From NCBI GenBank assembly GCA_017523925.1, contig JAFWVQ010000018.1, positions 1-44,185 of the forward strand: DNA of 44,185 nucleotides, written 5' to 3'. Below are positions 1 through 7,915 of this stretch, one piece after another (positions within the stretch are counted from its first letter, which is position 1; each line of letters opens with the position of its first letter). The stretch comes from Clostridia bacterium. GTDB taxonomy: Bacteria > Bacillota > Clostridia > Christensenellales > CAG-138. The position numbers were made by a program, and so were the translations under genes. Under the pieces are notes generated by a model. That model saw nothing but the letters and a program-made list of their open reading frames with translations, was not told the DNA's origin and ran no database searches.

Positions 1-2
1 AT

Positions 3-620
3 CCCGAGAAGCGCTTCGACGACTACCCCTTCGAGTATTCGGGCGGTATGCGCCAGAGGATCGTTATCGCGATCGCGCTCTCCTGCCAGCCCAAGATCCT
101 CATCTGCGATGAGCCCACCACCGCTCTGGACGTTACCATTCAGGCGCAGATCATCAGGCTTATCAAGGATCTTCAGAATGAGCTTGGCTACACCACCGTA
201 TACATCACGCACGACCTCGGCGTTGTTGCAAACGTTGCGGAGCGCGTTGCGGTTCTGTACGCAGGTCAGATCGTTGAGATAGGCACCGTTGAAGAGGTGT
301 TCTACGATCCCCGTCATCCGTACACCTGGGCGCTGCTTTCGAGCTTGCCGCAGCTCTGCGAAAAGGGCTCCGACCTGTTCTCGATAGCCGGCACGCCGCC
401 CTCGCTATACAACAAGATCAAGGGCGATGCGTTCGCTCCGAGAAACCAGTACGCAATGGCGATCGACCTCAAGGAGGAGCCTCCGATGTTCAAGATCACC
501 GATACGCACTACGCAAAGACCTGGCTTCTCGATCCGCGCGCACCCAAGGTCGAAACCCCGCACAATATTCAGAATCTGCATGAGAAGATGCTGAGAACTC
601 ATGTTGATTACAAGGCATAA
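3..620 (+). CDS. oppD: Oligopeptide ABC transporter ATP-binding protein, OppD type (5' end outside window)
   Basis: C-terminal part of an ATPase that powers peptide import through an OppBC-type permease. The reading frame is open from the first bases and enters at the ABC signature (YSGGMRQR), so the Walker A half lies upstream of the window. Walker B with its glutamate ([16 protein letters not shown], ICDEP), the D-loop and the H-loop (ITHD) follow. The C-terminal extension has the Opp/Dpp pattern [11 protein letters not shown] and [15 protein letters not shown]. The cysteines that form a cluster in DppD-like proteins are absent, as is usual for Gram-positive OppD. The stop overlaps the ribosome binding site of the next gene, so the two are co-translated. 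The substrate cannot be read from the sequence. Confidence 0.93.
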   Translation, partial: PEKRFDDYPFEYSGGMRQRIVIAIALSCQPKILICDEPTTALDVTIQAQIIRLIKDLQNELGYTTVYITHDLGVVANVAERVAVLYAGQIVEIGTVEEVFYDPRHPYTWALLSSLPQLCEKGSDLFSIAGTPPSLYNKIKGDAFAPRNQYAMAIDLKEEPPMFKITDTHYAKTWLLDPRAPKVETPHNIQNLHEKMLRTHVDYKA

Positions 621-631
621 GGAGATTGCGT

Positions 632-1585
632 ATGGACAACACAAATAAAGAAGTATTGCTTTCAATACAAAATCTCGACGTTGTATTCGGCAGGGGAAAG
701 AGGGCTTTCAAGGCTGTCGATAATGTCAGCTTCGATATCTTCAGGGGCGAAACGCTCTCCCTCGTTGGTGAATCCGGCTCCGGTAAAACCACCATCGGCC
801 GTGCCATAATCAGGATCAACCCCTGCTCCGCAGGCCAGATCCTCTTCAAGGGCAAGCGCATCTCCGGCAAGCTCTCCAGAAAGGACGATCGCGAGGTCAT
901 AAGCAAGATCCAGATGATCTTCCAGGACCCAGCAGCATCCCTCAATGAGCGCGCCACCATCGAATACATCATCTCCGAAGGCCTTTACAACTTCCATCTC
1001 TATAAGGATGAGAAGGACAGAATGGCCAAGATCGAGAAGATCACCGAGGAGGTCGGTCTGCTGCCCGAGCATCTTACCCGCTATTCGCACGAATTCTCCG
1101 GCGGTCAGCGTCAGCGCGTCGGTCTTGCAAGGTCCATCGTCATGGAGCCCGAGTTCATCATCGCAGACGAGCCCATCTCCGCGCTGGACGTTTCGATCCG
1201 TGCGCAGGTGCTCAACCTCCTTGAAAGGTTCAAGAAGGAGAGGGGCCTCACCTATCTCTTCATCGCACACGACCTCTCGATCGTTCGCTTCATCAGCGAC
1301 CGTATCGTGGTCATCTACAAGGGCAGGATCATGGAGATCGCGGAGACCGAAGAGCTCTTCCACTATCCGCTGCATCCCTACACCAAGTCCCTTATGAGCG
1401 CGATCCCCGTTCCGGATCCCCGCATCGAGAAAAGCAAGCAGCTCTTCGTGTACGACGCGAAGATGCACGACTACTCCACCGAGCAGCCCTCGCTTGTGGA
1501 TATCGGCGGCGGTCACTTCGTTTTCGGAAGTCCCTCCGAGATCGAAAAGTACAAGAAGATCCGCGCGGAAGCGCAGCCACAGTAA
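632..1585 (+). CDS. oppF: Oligopeptide ABC transporter ATP-binding protein, OppF type
   Basis: Second ATPase subunit of the same peptide importer, about 317 residues, the usual length for OppF. Visible motifs are Walker A (GESGSGKTT), Q-loop (MIFQDP), signature ([13 protein letters not shown]), Walker B (IIADEP), D-loop (SALD) and H-loop (IAHD), then the oligopeptide-family C-terminal extension ([12 protein letters not shown]). I chose ATG 632 because AAGGAG at 619-624 sits 7 bases before it; the in-frame TTG at 626 would lie too close. It starts 11 bases after oppD, so the two are one operon. A strong hairpin follows the stop. Confidence 0.94.
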   Translation: MDNTNKEVLLSIQNLDVVFGRGKRAFKAVDNVSFDIFRGETLSLVGESGSGKTTIGRAIIRINPCSAGQILFKGKRISGKLSRKDDREVISKIQMIFQDPAASLNERATIEYIISEGLYNFHLYKDEKDRMAKIEKITEEVGLLPEHLTRYSHEFSGGQRQRVGLARSIVMEPEFIIADEPISALDVSIRAQVLNLLERFKKERGLTYLFIAHDLSIVRFISDRIVVIYKGRIMEIAETEELFHYPLHPYTKSLMSAIPVPDPRIEKSKQLFVYDAKMHDYSTEQPSLVDIGGGHFVFGSPSEIEKYKKIRAEAQPQ

Positions 1586-1599
1586 ATTTTACCCGAAAG

Positions 1600-1632
1600 C
1601 ACAGCCGATCGCTCAAGCGGTCGGCTGTGTTT
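1600..1632 (+). terminator. Rho-independent terminator after oppF
   Basis: A 13-bp stem (1600-1612 with 1617-1629, one G-T pair) with a TCAA loop, followed by a short T run. It separates the Opp operon from the next gene, although that gene starts only about 25 bases later. Confidence 0.7.
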
Positions 1633-1657
1633 ATAAGCGAAAGTAAGGAAGTTTATC

Positions 1658-2941
1658 GTGAGAAAATCAAAAGCGGAAGAAACTTTGAATCCCGGCGGCC
1701 TTACCGCGCCGCAGGAAGCGCAGAAGGAAAAACGCAAAACCATCATCACCATCGTGCTGCTCGTCCTGCTGGCGGTGGGCGGCGTCTACGGCATGTTCGC
1801 CATGCTCACCAAGGCGGCGCATCGCGATCCGGGCTATTATAAGCTCGAGGCGCCCAAGAGCGAAGCGGCGCCCGTCTATGCAGCCGCCTATGCCTTCGAG
1901 CATTATTTCGAGGGCGAGAGCCTTGCGATCAAATACGCGATCGACGCATGCTCCAAGGTCTACGGCGATGCGCTGCTTCATATCTATCAGCTTACCGATG
2001 CGAAAAATCAATACGAGGGCTGCAAAAACATCGCCTATCTGAACGCGAATCCGGGCAGCGAGGTCGAGCTTGAAAAGGAGCTCTTCGATATCCTCGCTTC
2101 CGCAAACGAGCTTACGAGCTCGGGTGAATACAATATGTTCGCAGGCGCGCTGATCGCCTCGTGGAACGACATCATCTATACCGACGATCCCGCAGAATTC
2201 GATCCGCTTGTGAACGAAACTCAAAACAGGCGCATCTCTTTGGCAGCCGAATGCGCTCAAAACAAGGCTGACTTCACCTTCGAGATCGTCGATCCAGAAA
2301 GGCATATCGTCAGATTCGACGTCTCCGAAGGCTATAAGGCGATCGCCGAAGCCAATGATTTCAGCGAAACCGTGATAGACCTCGGTCAGCTCCGCGATGC
2401 CTTCGTTATAGACAGCGTCTGTGCCGTGATGGAGGAGGCGGGCTATGATAACGGCTTCATGTCGAGCGCGAGCGGCGTCACAAAGGCGCTGAGCGGCATG
2501 AGCTCCGAGGGGCATGAATACGCCTGTGGCGGCCTTGTGAACGGCGCTGCGGTGCAGGCGTACTCGCTTCCCATGCTCGAGGGCAGCGCCTGCTGTGCGC
2601 TGCGCGTTTTCGGCACGGAGGGCGAGATCGGCTACTATACCGCCGATGGCCCGAGCGGCGGTTCGATCGCGTACCGACACCCGAATTACAGCGTTCTGAG
2701 CGGTCAAATGAATGATGCGGTCATCTCAGCCTGCGCATATAAGCAAAAGTCGAGCGCGCTCGAGGTCGCTGTGGCGGCTTTGCGGCTTATCGGCTGCAAT
2801 AACGCGGACGAGGCGGACGGCATCGGCGGGGAAGCTCTGCTTTCGTACGTCGCAAAGGACAGCACGCGCATCCACGCAAGCCCGCGCCTTGCCGAGCTTC
2901 TGAAGGTGCTCGATACGGCGAATTTCACCGTTGAATACTGA
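1658..2941 (+). CDS. Membrane-anchored ApbE-like protein with degraded active site
   Basis: A 427-residue protein: a charged N-terminus, one membrane segment (about residues 28-50), then an extracytoplasmic domain that follows the FAD:protein FMN transferase (ApbE) layout. Residues 124-170 match the ApbE stretch 'S.ln..N...g..v.v..el...l..a......G.fn...g.l...W'. Residues 240-252 (IDLGQLRDAFVID) align with the DLGGIAKGYAVD motif. The key lysine of that motif is Asp here, and the late metal-binding Asp of the 'aDalaTal' motif is replaced in 'SSALEVAVAAL'. It is therefore probably a non-catalytic family member. The start is GTG 1658, with AAGGAAG 1645-1651 six bases upstream. The Opp genes lie upstream but a terminator separates them. 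Family assignment is by eye; an unrelated exported protein is the alternative. Confidence 0.55.
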   Translation: MRKSKAEETLNPGGLTAPQEAQKEKRKTIITIVLLVLLAVGGVYGMFAMLTKAAHRDPGYYKLEAPKSEAAPVYAAAYAFEHYFEGESLAIKYAIDACSKVYGDALLHIYQLTDAKNQYEGCKNIAYLNANPGSEVELEKELFDILASANELTSSGEYNMFAGALIASWNDIIYTDDPAEFDPLVNETQNRRISLAAECAQNKADFTFEIVDPERHIVRFDVSEGYKAIAEANDFSETVIDLGQLRDAFVIDSVCAVMEEAGYDNGFMSSASGVTKALSGMSSEGHEYACGGLVNGAAVQAYSLPMLEGSACCALRVFGTEGEIGYYTADGPSGGSIAYRHPNYSVLSGQMNDAVISACAYKQKSSALEVAVAALRLIGCNNADEADGIGGEALLSYVAKDSTRIHASPRLAELLKVLDTANFTVEY

Positions 2942-2955
2942 AACAACCATGCGGG

Positions 2956-2983
2956 AACGGCCTTGAATAGACCGTTTCTTTGT
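2956..2983 (+). terminator. Possible weak terminator
   Basis: Hairpin AACGG(C)C / G(A)CCGTT with a 7-base loop and one internal mismatch, followed by TTTCTTTG, just after the ApbE-like gene. Confidence 0.4.
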
Positions 2984-3045
2984 CTGAACCGCTCAAATAT
3001 GGGAAGCCCATACGATAATGCCGCCGTCTTAAGGAGGAAAGAACA

Positions 3046-4209
3046 ATGCCGCTGATATTTGTTCGAAACGATATAACGAGAATGAAGGTCGATGCGATCG
3101 TGAACGCCGCAAACAAGTCCCTGCTCGGCGGCGGGGGCGTGGACGGCGCGATCCACCGTGCGGCGGGGCCGAGGCTGCTTGAGGAGTGCCGCAGGCTCGG
3201 CGGCTGCGAAACCGGCGAAGCCAAGCTCACGCGCGGCTACGATCTGCCAGCAAGCTTCGTTATCCATACCGTTGGCCCGATATGGCGCGGCGGCTTTTTC
3301 GGCGAAAAGGAAAAGCTTGCGTCCTGTTATAGAAATTCCTTAAAAATTGCAGAGGAAAACGGGTTTGAGAGCATCGCCTTTCCGCTGATATCCTCGGGTG
3401 TTTACGGCTATCCGAAGGAAAAAGCCTTGCGCGTTGCCGAGAACACGATTCGTGAATTCCTTGATAAAACCGAAGCGGATATGACGGTGTATCTGGTCAT
3501 TTTCGACCGCGCGACGCTCGATATCGGCAAAAAGCGCTTCAAGGAGATAGAGGAATTCATCGGCGATCGCTACGCAAAAGCGCACGGCGACAGCCCGAGC
3601 TATTCCGCAAAAAGGCGGGAGAGCCTGAACCGTCCCGAGGTCTCGTTTTCGTTTGACAACTCGCTTATTGACGGCGCGTACAGGGATGCGGATGATCTCG
3701 GTGAAGCGGATGCGTGCACGGGCATCGCGCCAATTGCCGAAGCAGCAGAGGAAGCGCGCGAGAATGCGCCAAGCTCGGCGAAGCAGAAAGCCTCCGCGAT
3801 CGTCGGGGCCGGTATGGGCGGCGCCGCGCCGAGCATCTCCAATATCGGAAAAGCGATAGACGAGCTGATGGACGAAAGCTTTTCCGAGATGCTGCTTCGC
3901 AAGATCGACGAGCGCGGCATGACGGATTCGGAGTGCTACAAAAAGGCGAATATCGACCGCAAGCTCTTTTCAAAGATAAGGTCGGACAGGCTCTATAAGC
4001 CGAGTAAGCCGACGGTCATTGCCTTCGCGATCGCGCTGGAGCTCGACCTTAACGAAACGAACAATATGCTGATGAAGGCGGGATTTGCGCTTTCGCACTC
4101 GAATAAATTCGATCTCATAATAGAATACTTCATTAAGCATGGCGTTTACGACGTGTTCGAGATAAACGAGGCGCTGTTCGCGTTCGATCAGCAACTATTG
4201 GGCGCGTGA
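3046..4209 (+). CDS. Macrodomain protein fused to a C-terminal helix-turn-helix domain
   Basis: Residues 1 to about 175 form a macrodomain of the MacroD/YmdB group, which binds ADP-ribose and often hydrolyses O-acetyl-ADP-ribose or mono-ADP-ribosyl-protein. Visible are [22 protein letters not shown] (residues 20-41, split here as [12 protein letters not shown] and [10 protein letters not shown]), the VIHTVGPIW strand, and [10 protein letters not shown] roughly 90-residue Ala/Ser/Glu-rich linker follows. The last 110 residues are all-helical, with an HTH-like pattern ([18 protein letters not shown], then [16 protein letters not shown]) that occurs alone and fused to other domains in Clostridia. 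ATG 3046 follows AAGGAGG at 3032-3038. The gene is monocistronic, with a repeat element downstream. The macrodomain is certain; the role of the C-terminal domain (DNA, RNA or protein binding) is inferred. Confidence 0.88.
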   Translation: MPLIFVRNDITRMKVDAIVNAANKSLLGGGGVDGAIHRAAGPRLLEECRRLGGCETGEAKLTRGYDLPASFVIHTVGPIWRGGFFGEKEKLASCYRNSLKIAEENGFESIAFPLISSGVYGYPKEKALRVAENTIREFLDKTEADMTVYLVIFDRATLDIGKKRFKEIEEFIGDRYAKAHGDSPSYSAKRRESLNRPEVSFSFDNSLIDGAYRDADDLGEADACTGIAPIAEAAEEARENAPSSAKQKASAIVGAGMGGAAPSISNIGKAIDELMDESFSEMLLRKIDERGMTDSECYKKANIDRKLFSKIRSDRLYKPSKPTVIAFAIALELDLNETNNMLMKAGFALSHSNKFDLIIEYFIKHGVYDVFEINEALFAFDQQLLGA

Positions 4210-4212
4210 AAA

Positions 4213-4458
4213 GCCTTCTCCTCGAGGAGAAGGTGGCTGAGGCGGCGCAGAGCGGCGCGAAGACGGATGAGGTGGAAACCTGCACAAATCCCGCAAGGGA
4301 TTTGAAACGAGTTTTTAAATTTCGGCAGGGCTATCAAAGCTGCCTCGTGTTGTAAATCAGCTTGCAAATCTGAAGCGGATAAAACGCCGTGCGCGGCGTT
4401 TATGAGGTGTCCACCTCATCCACCGCAAGCGGTCCCCCTTCTCCTCAAAGGAGAATGC
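4213..4458. repeat. MITE-like intergenic repeat with inverted ends
   Basis: About 246 bases without a gene. The left end (GCCTTCTCCTCGAGGAGAAG, then GGATGAGGTGG) recurs inverted at the right end (CACCTCATCC, then CCTTCTCCTCAAAGGAGAA and TGC). Each end also carries its own short palindrome. The interior is non-coding and holds a GCCGTGCGCGGC hairpin near 4386. Similar CTTCTCC/GATGAGGTG elements are scattered in many Clostridia genomes, and I judge this a non-autonomous mobile or REP-like repeat. No transposase is near. Confidence 0.65.
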
Positions 4459-4495
4459 TCTTGGGGCCCCGCGATGAGCGATGAAAGGAAATAAA

Positions 4496-4912
4496 ATGAA
4501 CACCATCGAACTTAAACCCTACACCGAATACAACGAAGCCGAGATACTTGCGCTCTATTCAAGCGTGGGCTGGACGGCGTACACGGTTGAACCCGAAAAG
4601 CTGCGGCTCGGCTATGAAAATTCGCTCTTTACCCTCGGCGCATACGAAGATGAAAAGCTCGTGGGGCTGATCCGCACCGTGGGCGACGGGCAAACGATAG
4701 TTTTTATTCAGGATATTTTGGTTTTTCCCGAGCATCAGCGGCGGGGGATAGGCTCGCTGCTTTTGCAATCGATACTCGAAAGGTATGCTCATGTGCGCCA
4801 GATCGAGCTTGCGACCGACGACACCGAAAAAACCATATTATTCTATAAAAGCCTCGGCTTTGCGCCGATGGCGGAGCTTGGCTGCTGCGCTTTTATGCGG
4901 CTGAAGTATTGA
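4496..4912 (+). CDS. GNAT family N-acetyltransferase
   Basis: A 138-residue single-domain GNAT enzyme that would transfer an acetyl group from acetyl-CoA to an unknown amine. The fold pattern is visible: a beta strand before the pyrophosphate loop (IQDILVFPEHQ), the acetyl-CoA loop RRGIGSLLL (Q/RxxGxG/A), then a C-terminal segment with TEKTILFYKSLGF, typical of motif B. I chose ATG 4496 because AAAGGA (4484-4489) is 6 bases upstream; ATG 4481 has no ribosome binding site. It stands alone between a repeat and the VanZ-like gene, so context gives no substrate. Confidence 0.87.
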   Translation: MNTIELKPYTEYNEAEILALYSSVGWTAYTVEPEKLRLGYENSLFTLGAYEDEKLVGLIRTVGDGQTIVFIQDILVFPEHQRRGIGSLLLQSILERYAHVRQIELATDDTEKTILFYKSLGFAPMAELGCCAFMRLKY

Positions 4913-4937
4913 CAGCGCAGCCCCATTTCTCTATAAT
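4909..4937 (+). promoter_or_regulatory. SigA-type promoter of the VanZ-like gene
   Basis: TTGACA at 4909-4914 and TATAAT at 4932-4937 with a 17-bp spacer, a perfect consensus. The -35 box overlaps the end of the GNAT gene. The leader is about 33 bases, with ribosome binding site GAGGGGG at 4961-4967. Confidence 0.88.
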
Positions 4938-4975
4938 TATTCCATTGAATAGTAAAAACCGAGGGGGATAAGCCA

Positions 4976-5569
4976 ATGAGACTCGCTTTCGATCCGGACT
5001 TCAAGGGAAGCCTGCTGCTGTCGGCTTTACCGCTGATCGTTTTCCTTGTTATTTACATGGTAAAGCGCAAGGATTTTTTCAAATATGCTTTCATGGGGCT
5101 GTTTGCGGCATACATTGTGTTCGTGCTTTTGCAAACGGTGCCGCCGATCCATTTCGGCGCATCCGATATTAGGGAGAGCTTTGCAAGCATCGGCTGGAAG
5201 CTGACGGACTGCATAAAACTTATACCGTTTGCGGACGGAATAACCAAGGACGATCTTTTGAACGTTATAATGACCGTTCCGTTCGGCTTTTTGCTTCCGC
5301 TCGTCAAAAAACGGGTGAACTTTGTGGCCGCGCTGATAGCAGGGCTTGCTTTTTCGCTGATGATCGAGCTGCTTCAACTGCTCGTTGCGGCCTTGCAGGG
5401 CTTCGCGTTCAGATATCTCGATACGGCGGATATCATCTGCAACCTGCTCGGCGCGGTAATAGGATGGCTAATCATAGCGGGCATTATAACGCTTGTTCAA
5501 AAGTCAAAGAATAAAGCTCGAAAAACAGGTTCTCTTCTTGCGTATCTCGAAAGCAGGCAGATCAAATAG
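4976..5569 (+). CDS. VanZ family membrane protein
   Basis: A 197-residue integral membrane protein with about five hydrophobic segments. It has the VanZ pattern: an IPFADGIT loop, a conserved segment before 'NVIMTVPFGFLLPL', an 'SLMIELLQLL' helix, then 'FRYLDTADIICNLLGAVIGW'. In VanA clusters VanZ lowers teicoplanin susceptibility, but most chromosomal VanZ-like proteins have unknown roles in the cell envelope. It has its own consensus promoter and a strong terminator, so it is monocistronic. No vancomycin-resistance genes are nearby. Confidence 0.88.
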   Translation: MRLAFDPDFKGSLLLSALPLIVFLVIYMVKRKDFFKYAFMGLFAAYIVFVLLQTVPPIHFGASDIRESFASIGWKLTDCIKLIPFADGITKDDLLNVIMTVPFGFLLPLVKKRVNFVAALIAGLAFSLMIELLQLLVAALQGFAFRYLDTADIICNLLGAVIGWLIIAGIITLVQKSKNKARKTGSLLAYLESRQIK

Positions 5570-5586
5570 TTCATAGATGAACAAAG

Positions 5587-5616
5587 CCTCTTGGAACGCC
5601 GTTCCGAGAGGTTTTT
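5587..5616 (+). terminator. Rho-independent terminator after the VanZ-like gene
   Basis: An 11-bp stem (CCTCTTGGAAC with GTTCCGAGAGG, one G-T pair), a GCC loop, then TTTTT. Confidence 0.85.
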
Positions 5617-5670
5617 AGGTTTAGCTTGATTGTGGGGCGGGGTAGGGAAGTCTGCCCCGAAGCCAAAAGC

Positions 5671-5898
5671 TCAAGTATTCCTTTTCGGATTATCCGTAAG
5701 CCCGAGCAGATAATCGACCGAAACGCCGTAAAAATTGGATAGCTCTATCAAAACATACGTGGGTATGTCTATATCCCCGCGCTCATAATTGCTGTATACC
5801 CGCTGACTGCAAGAGAGCATTTTCGCGACCTGAACCTGCGTTAGGTCGTGATCCTCACGAAGATCGCGTATTCTTCTGTAGTTCCCTTTGATAACCAT
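5671..5898 (-). CDS. XRE family transcriptional regulator
   Basis: A 75-residue protein that is almost entirely a Cro/CI-type helix-turn-helix: LREDHDLTQVQVAKMLSCSQRVYSNYERG (here LREDHDLTQVQVAKML and SCSQRVYSNYERG) followed by the helix 4-5 pattern IPTYVLIELSNFYGVSVDYLLGLTD. It is transcribed divergently from the lipoprotein cluster at 5997, with an inverted repeat between them, so it is the likely regulator of that cluster and of itself. No Shine-Dalgarno sequence precedes the ATG. Instead TAGAAT (5905-5910) ends exactly six bases before it, so the mRNA may be leaderless. Confidence 0.92.
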   Translation of the reverse strand: MVIKGNYRRIRDLREDHDLTQVQVAKMLSCSQRVYSNYERGDIDIPTYVLIELSNFYGVSVDYLLGLTDNPKRNT

Positions 5899-5929
5899 AA
5901 ATATATTCTAAACCGTCCTGTATTCGCTA

Positions 5930-5958
5930 TTGAAGTTTAGCGAATTTTTCGCTAAAAT
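5930..5958 (+). promoter_or_regulatory. Promoter of the lipoprotein cluster with operator-like inverted repeat in its spacer
   Basis: TTGAAG (5930-5935) and TAAAAT (5953-5958) are 17 bp apart. The inverted repeat TTAGCGAATTTTTCGCTAA (5937-5955; extendable by one more T-A pair) fills the spacer and overlaps the -10 box. A further half-site, ATTCGCTAT, lies at 5922-5930, in the probable promoter of the divergent XRE gene. This is the classic arrangement for repression by the XRE protein; that link is inferred. Confidence 0.7.
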
Positions 5959-5996
5959 TAAACACGGTAAGATTATTTGCTAAAGGAGGCAATACT

Positions 5997-7406
5997 ATGT
6001 CGAGAATCTTTAAAACTGCAGCGTCGGTGCTTGCTCTGTTGCTTGTGATCGCAATGGCTCTGGTCGGATGCGGTACGCAGGGCGGAGGGGAAACGAACTC
6101 CGGCGCGAAAACGATGGGTTCTGTTAAAAAGATCATCGAAGCTTTTGATGCAAAGGAGTATGAAGAGGCATACGAGCTTTTCGCGGAAAAGGAGCTTGAT
6201 GCGGAACAGCAGGCTTCTCTTGTTGAGTCGCTGAGCGAGCGAATCGATAAGGCGGTATCGGACTATTCTAATGATGAGATCGCTCTTGAGACTGCACAAC
6301 AGATGCTTAATGCAATCCAAGGATTCAACCTTTCAAAGTTAAAAACAAAACTCGCTACTTCAACGAGCGAGTTAAGCTCTCTTTCAACCTCAAAAACAAA
6401 GTATGCCGACGGCCTGATTGCTTTTAGCAAGCTTGATTGGGTTACCGCAATCGATTGTTTTTCGAAGGTAGTAGAGAAGGATTGCTATTATGCCGATGCC
6501 GTTCAGAGGAGTGACGAGGCAGTTTCAAAGATGCTCGAGGATATTTCAAGCAAGATTGCCCTGCAGGATTACGACACCGCGCTTAGTTTTGCCGAGCAGC
6601 TCCGCTCGCTGCGTCCGGCGAATACTGAAGTTGTTGCCAAGATAACCGAGATAAACACGGCAAAGGCCGAGCTTGAGCTTGAAATGCAGCGCCAAGAGGC
6701 TATGAGCGCGGCGCAGTCAAGCTACGATCAGGGCAATTATACAGAAGCTTTTGATGCGCTCGACAGCTTTATATCAACGCATACTGGCGATCAGGAGGCG
6801 ATAGATGCGCTCAAGAAGCTTAAGGATGATTATGTAAATCTTATTATACCAAAGGCTGATGAAGCAATGCAGAAGCAGGAGTATTTGAGAGCGCTTGATA
6901 TGCTTAATAATGCTGTTTCGGTTCTGCCGGATCAGAGATTTACCTCCAAGCTGGATGAGCTGAATGCTGTAAAGCCCACTTATCTGTGCGAGTTGTCGTG
7001 CGCAAACAGTCAATGTTATGAAATCGCTGAGGCGGGGAAAACCTATATGTCCGCTACCGGTGCAGAATACAGCTTTGATTTTGGCAATTTGTTTATGCTG
7101 TCGTGCCGGGACAATTACTCTGGAAAAGGCTTCGCAAAATTCTTTTTGAACTATAACTATTCCACATTAAAGTTTACTCTTGATATTGACGAGGAAACAG
7201 CCCAGGATGCATCCGGCACATTCAAGATTATCGGAGATGGTGTTGTGCTTAAGGAGCTTAAAGTATCAAGACAATTTGCTCCAATGGCAATCGAACTGGA
7301 TGTCTCAAATGTTGGATGGCTTGAATTTGAAATCAATGACTCGACTGGGTGGGTGTGGATACCGTTTATGAAATGCATTATATCAAATGCTTACTTTGAA
7401 AAATGA
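5997..7406 (+). CDS. Lipoprotein with helical repeats and C-terminal NPCBM-like domain
   Basis: A 469-residue exported lipoprotein. The signal peptide ends in a lipobox (ALVGC, Cys at about residue 25). Residues 40-330 are helical, with TPR-like pairs (for example YADGLIAFSKLDWVTAIDCF, DYDTALSFAEQLRSLRP, GNYTEAFDALDSFI and EYLRALDMLNNAVSVLP). The C-terminal 120 residues (YSFDFGNLF ... FKIIGDGVVLKELKV ... IELDVSNVGWLEFEIND) resemble the NPCBM/NEW2 beta-sandwich, a putative carbohydrate-binding module. AAGGAGG at 5983-5989 precedes ATG 5997. It is the first gene of an A+T-richer three-gene cluster. The function is unknown; surface sensing or binding of glycans is a guess. Confidence 0.75.
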   Translation: MSRIFKTAASVLALLLVIAMALVGCGTQGGGETNSGAKTMGSVKKIIEAFDAKEYEEAYELFAEKELDAEQQASLVESLSERIDKAVSDYSNDEIALETAQQMLNAIQGFNLSKLKTKLATSTSELSSLSTSKTKYADGLIAFSKLDWVTAIDCFSKVVEKDCYYADAVQRSDEAVSKMLEDISSKIALQDYDTALSFAEQLRSLRPANTEVVAKITEINTAKAELELEMQRQEAMSAAQSSYDQGNYTEAFDALDSFISTHTGDQEAIDALKKLKDDYVNLIIPKADEAMQKQEYLRALDMLNNAVSVLPDQRFTSKLDELNAVKPTYLCELSCANSQCYEIAEAGKTYMSATGAEYSFDFGNLFMLSCRDNYSGKGFAKFFLNYNYSTLKFTLDIDEETAQDASGTFKIIGDGVVLKELKVSRQFAPMAIELDVSNVGWLEFEINDSTGWVWIPFMKCIISNAYFEK

Positions 7407-7461
7407 AATAGCTGTAAATATGTTAATATAATCCGAAAAATACTTCATGGAGGAAATGATA

Positions 7462-7896
7462 ATGATTAGTCCTTTCAAAAACAAGATCTTCACAATTGCT
7501 TTTTTTGCAGGTTTAGCTGCTTACGGCCTTTTGATTCTGTCCTTCTTCCTTCCCTTTGGCGCAAGAGAACTTGCAGGAGAGCGAATAACAACCTACAAGC
7601 TTTCAGACATAGAGGATGTAGGCGCAGGGGTATATCTTGGCGTTATGGCAACGCTCATCGTTTGGATACTCATCCCAAAGCGTTGGGCAGCAATCGTTGG
7701 CATAGTTTTCAGTGCGATTTTCCTAGTTTTTGCTATCGTTGTCGTAAAACTCGATGGAGATGGAAACAACCTTAAGCTTATGGCTGGAGCAACACTGCTT
7801 TGGCTCGCGCCGCTGATAATTCTGATATCTTTTGTAGTTAGAACTGTTATTCACAGCATTATGAAAAAAAGAGCGGGATCGGCATCCGCCGAGTGA
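7462..7896 (+). CDS. Small integral membrane protein, unknown function
   Basis: About 144 residues with four predicted membrane segments (residues about 10-30, 53-72, 78-98 and 108-130), a short charged loop containing KLDGDGNN, and a basic C-terminus. I do not recognise the family. ATG 7462 is preferred because GGAGG (7449-7453) lies 8 bases upstream; ATG 7447 overlaps that site. It sits between two lipoprotein genes with short gaps, so it is probably a membrane partner of those exported proteins. Confidence 0.7.
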   Translation: MISPFKNKIFTIAFFAGLAAYGLLILSFFLPFGARELAGERITTYKLSDIEDVGAGVYLGVMATLIVWILIPKRWAAIVGIVFSAIFLVFAIVVVKLDGDGNNLKLMAGATLLWLAPLIILISFVVRTVIHSIMKKRAGSASAE

Positions 7897-7915
7897 TGAT
7901 AAAGGAGGAATCAAA

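Noticed and set aside
4976..5569. VanZ-like protein as a glycopeptide-resistance determinant.
   Set aside because: No vanA/B-type ligase, dehydrogenase or dipeptidase genes are nearby, and chromosomal VanZ-like proteins are common.
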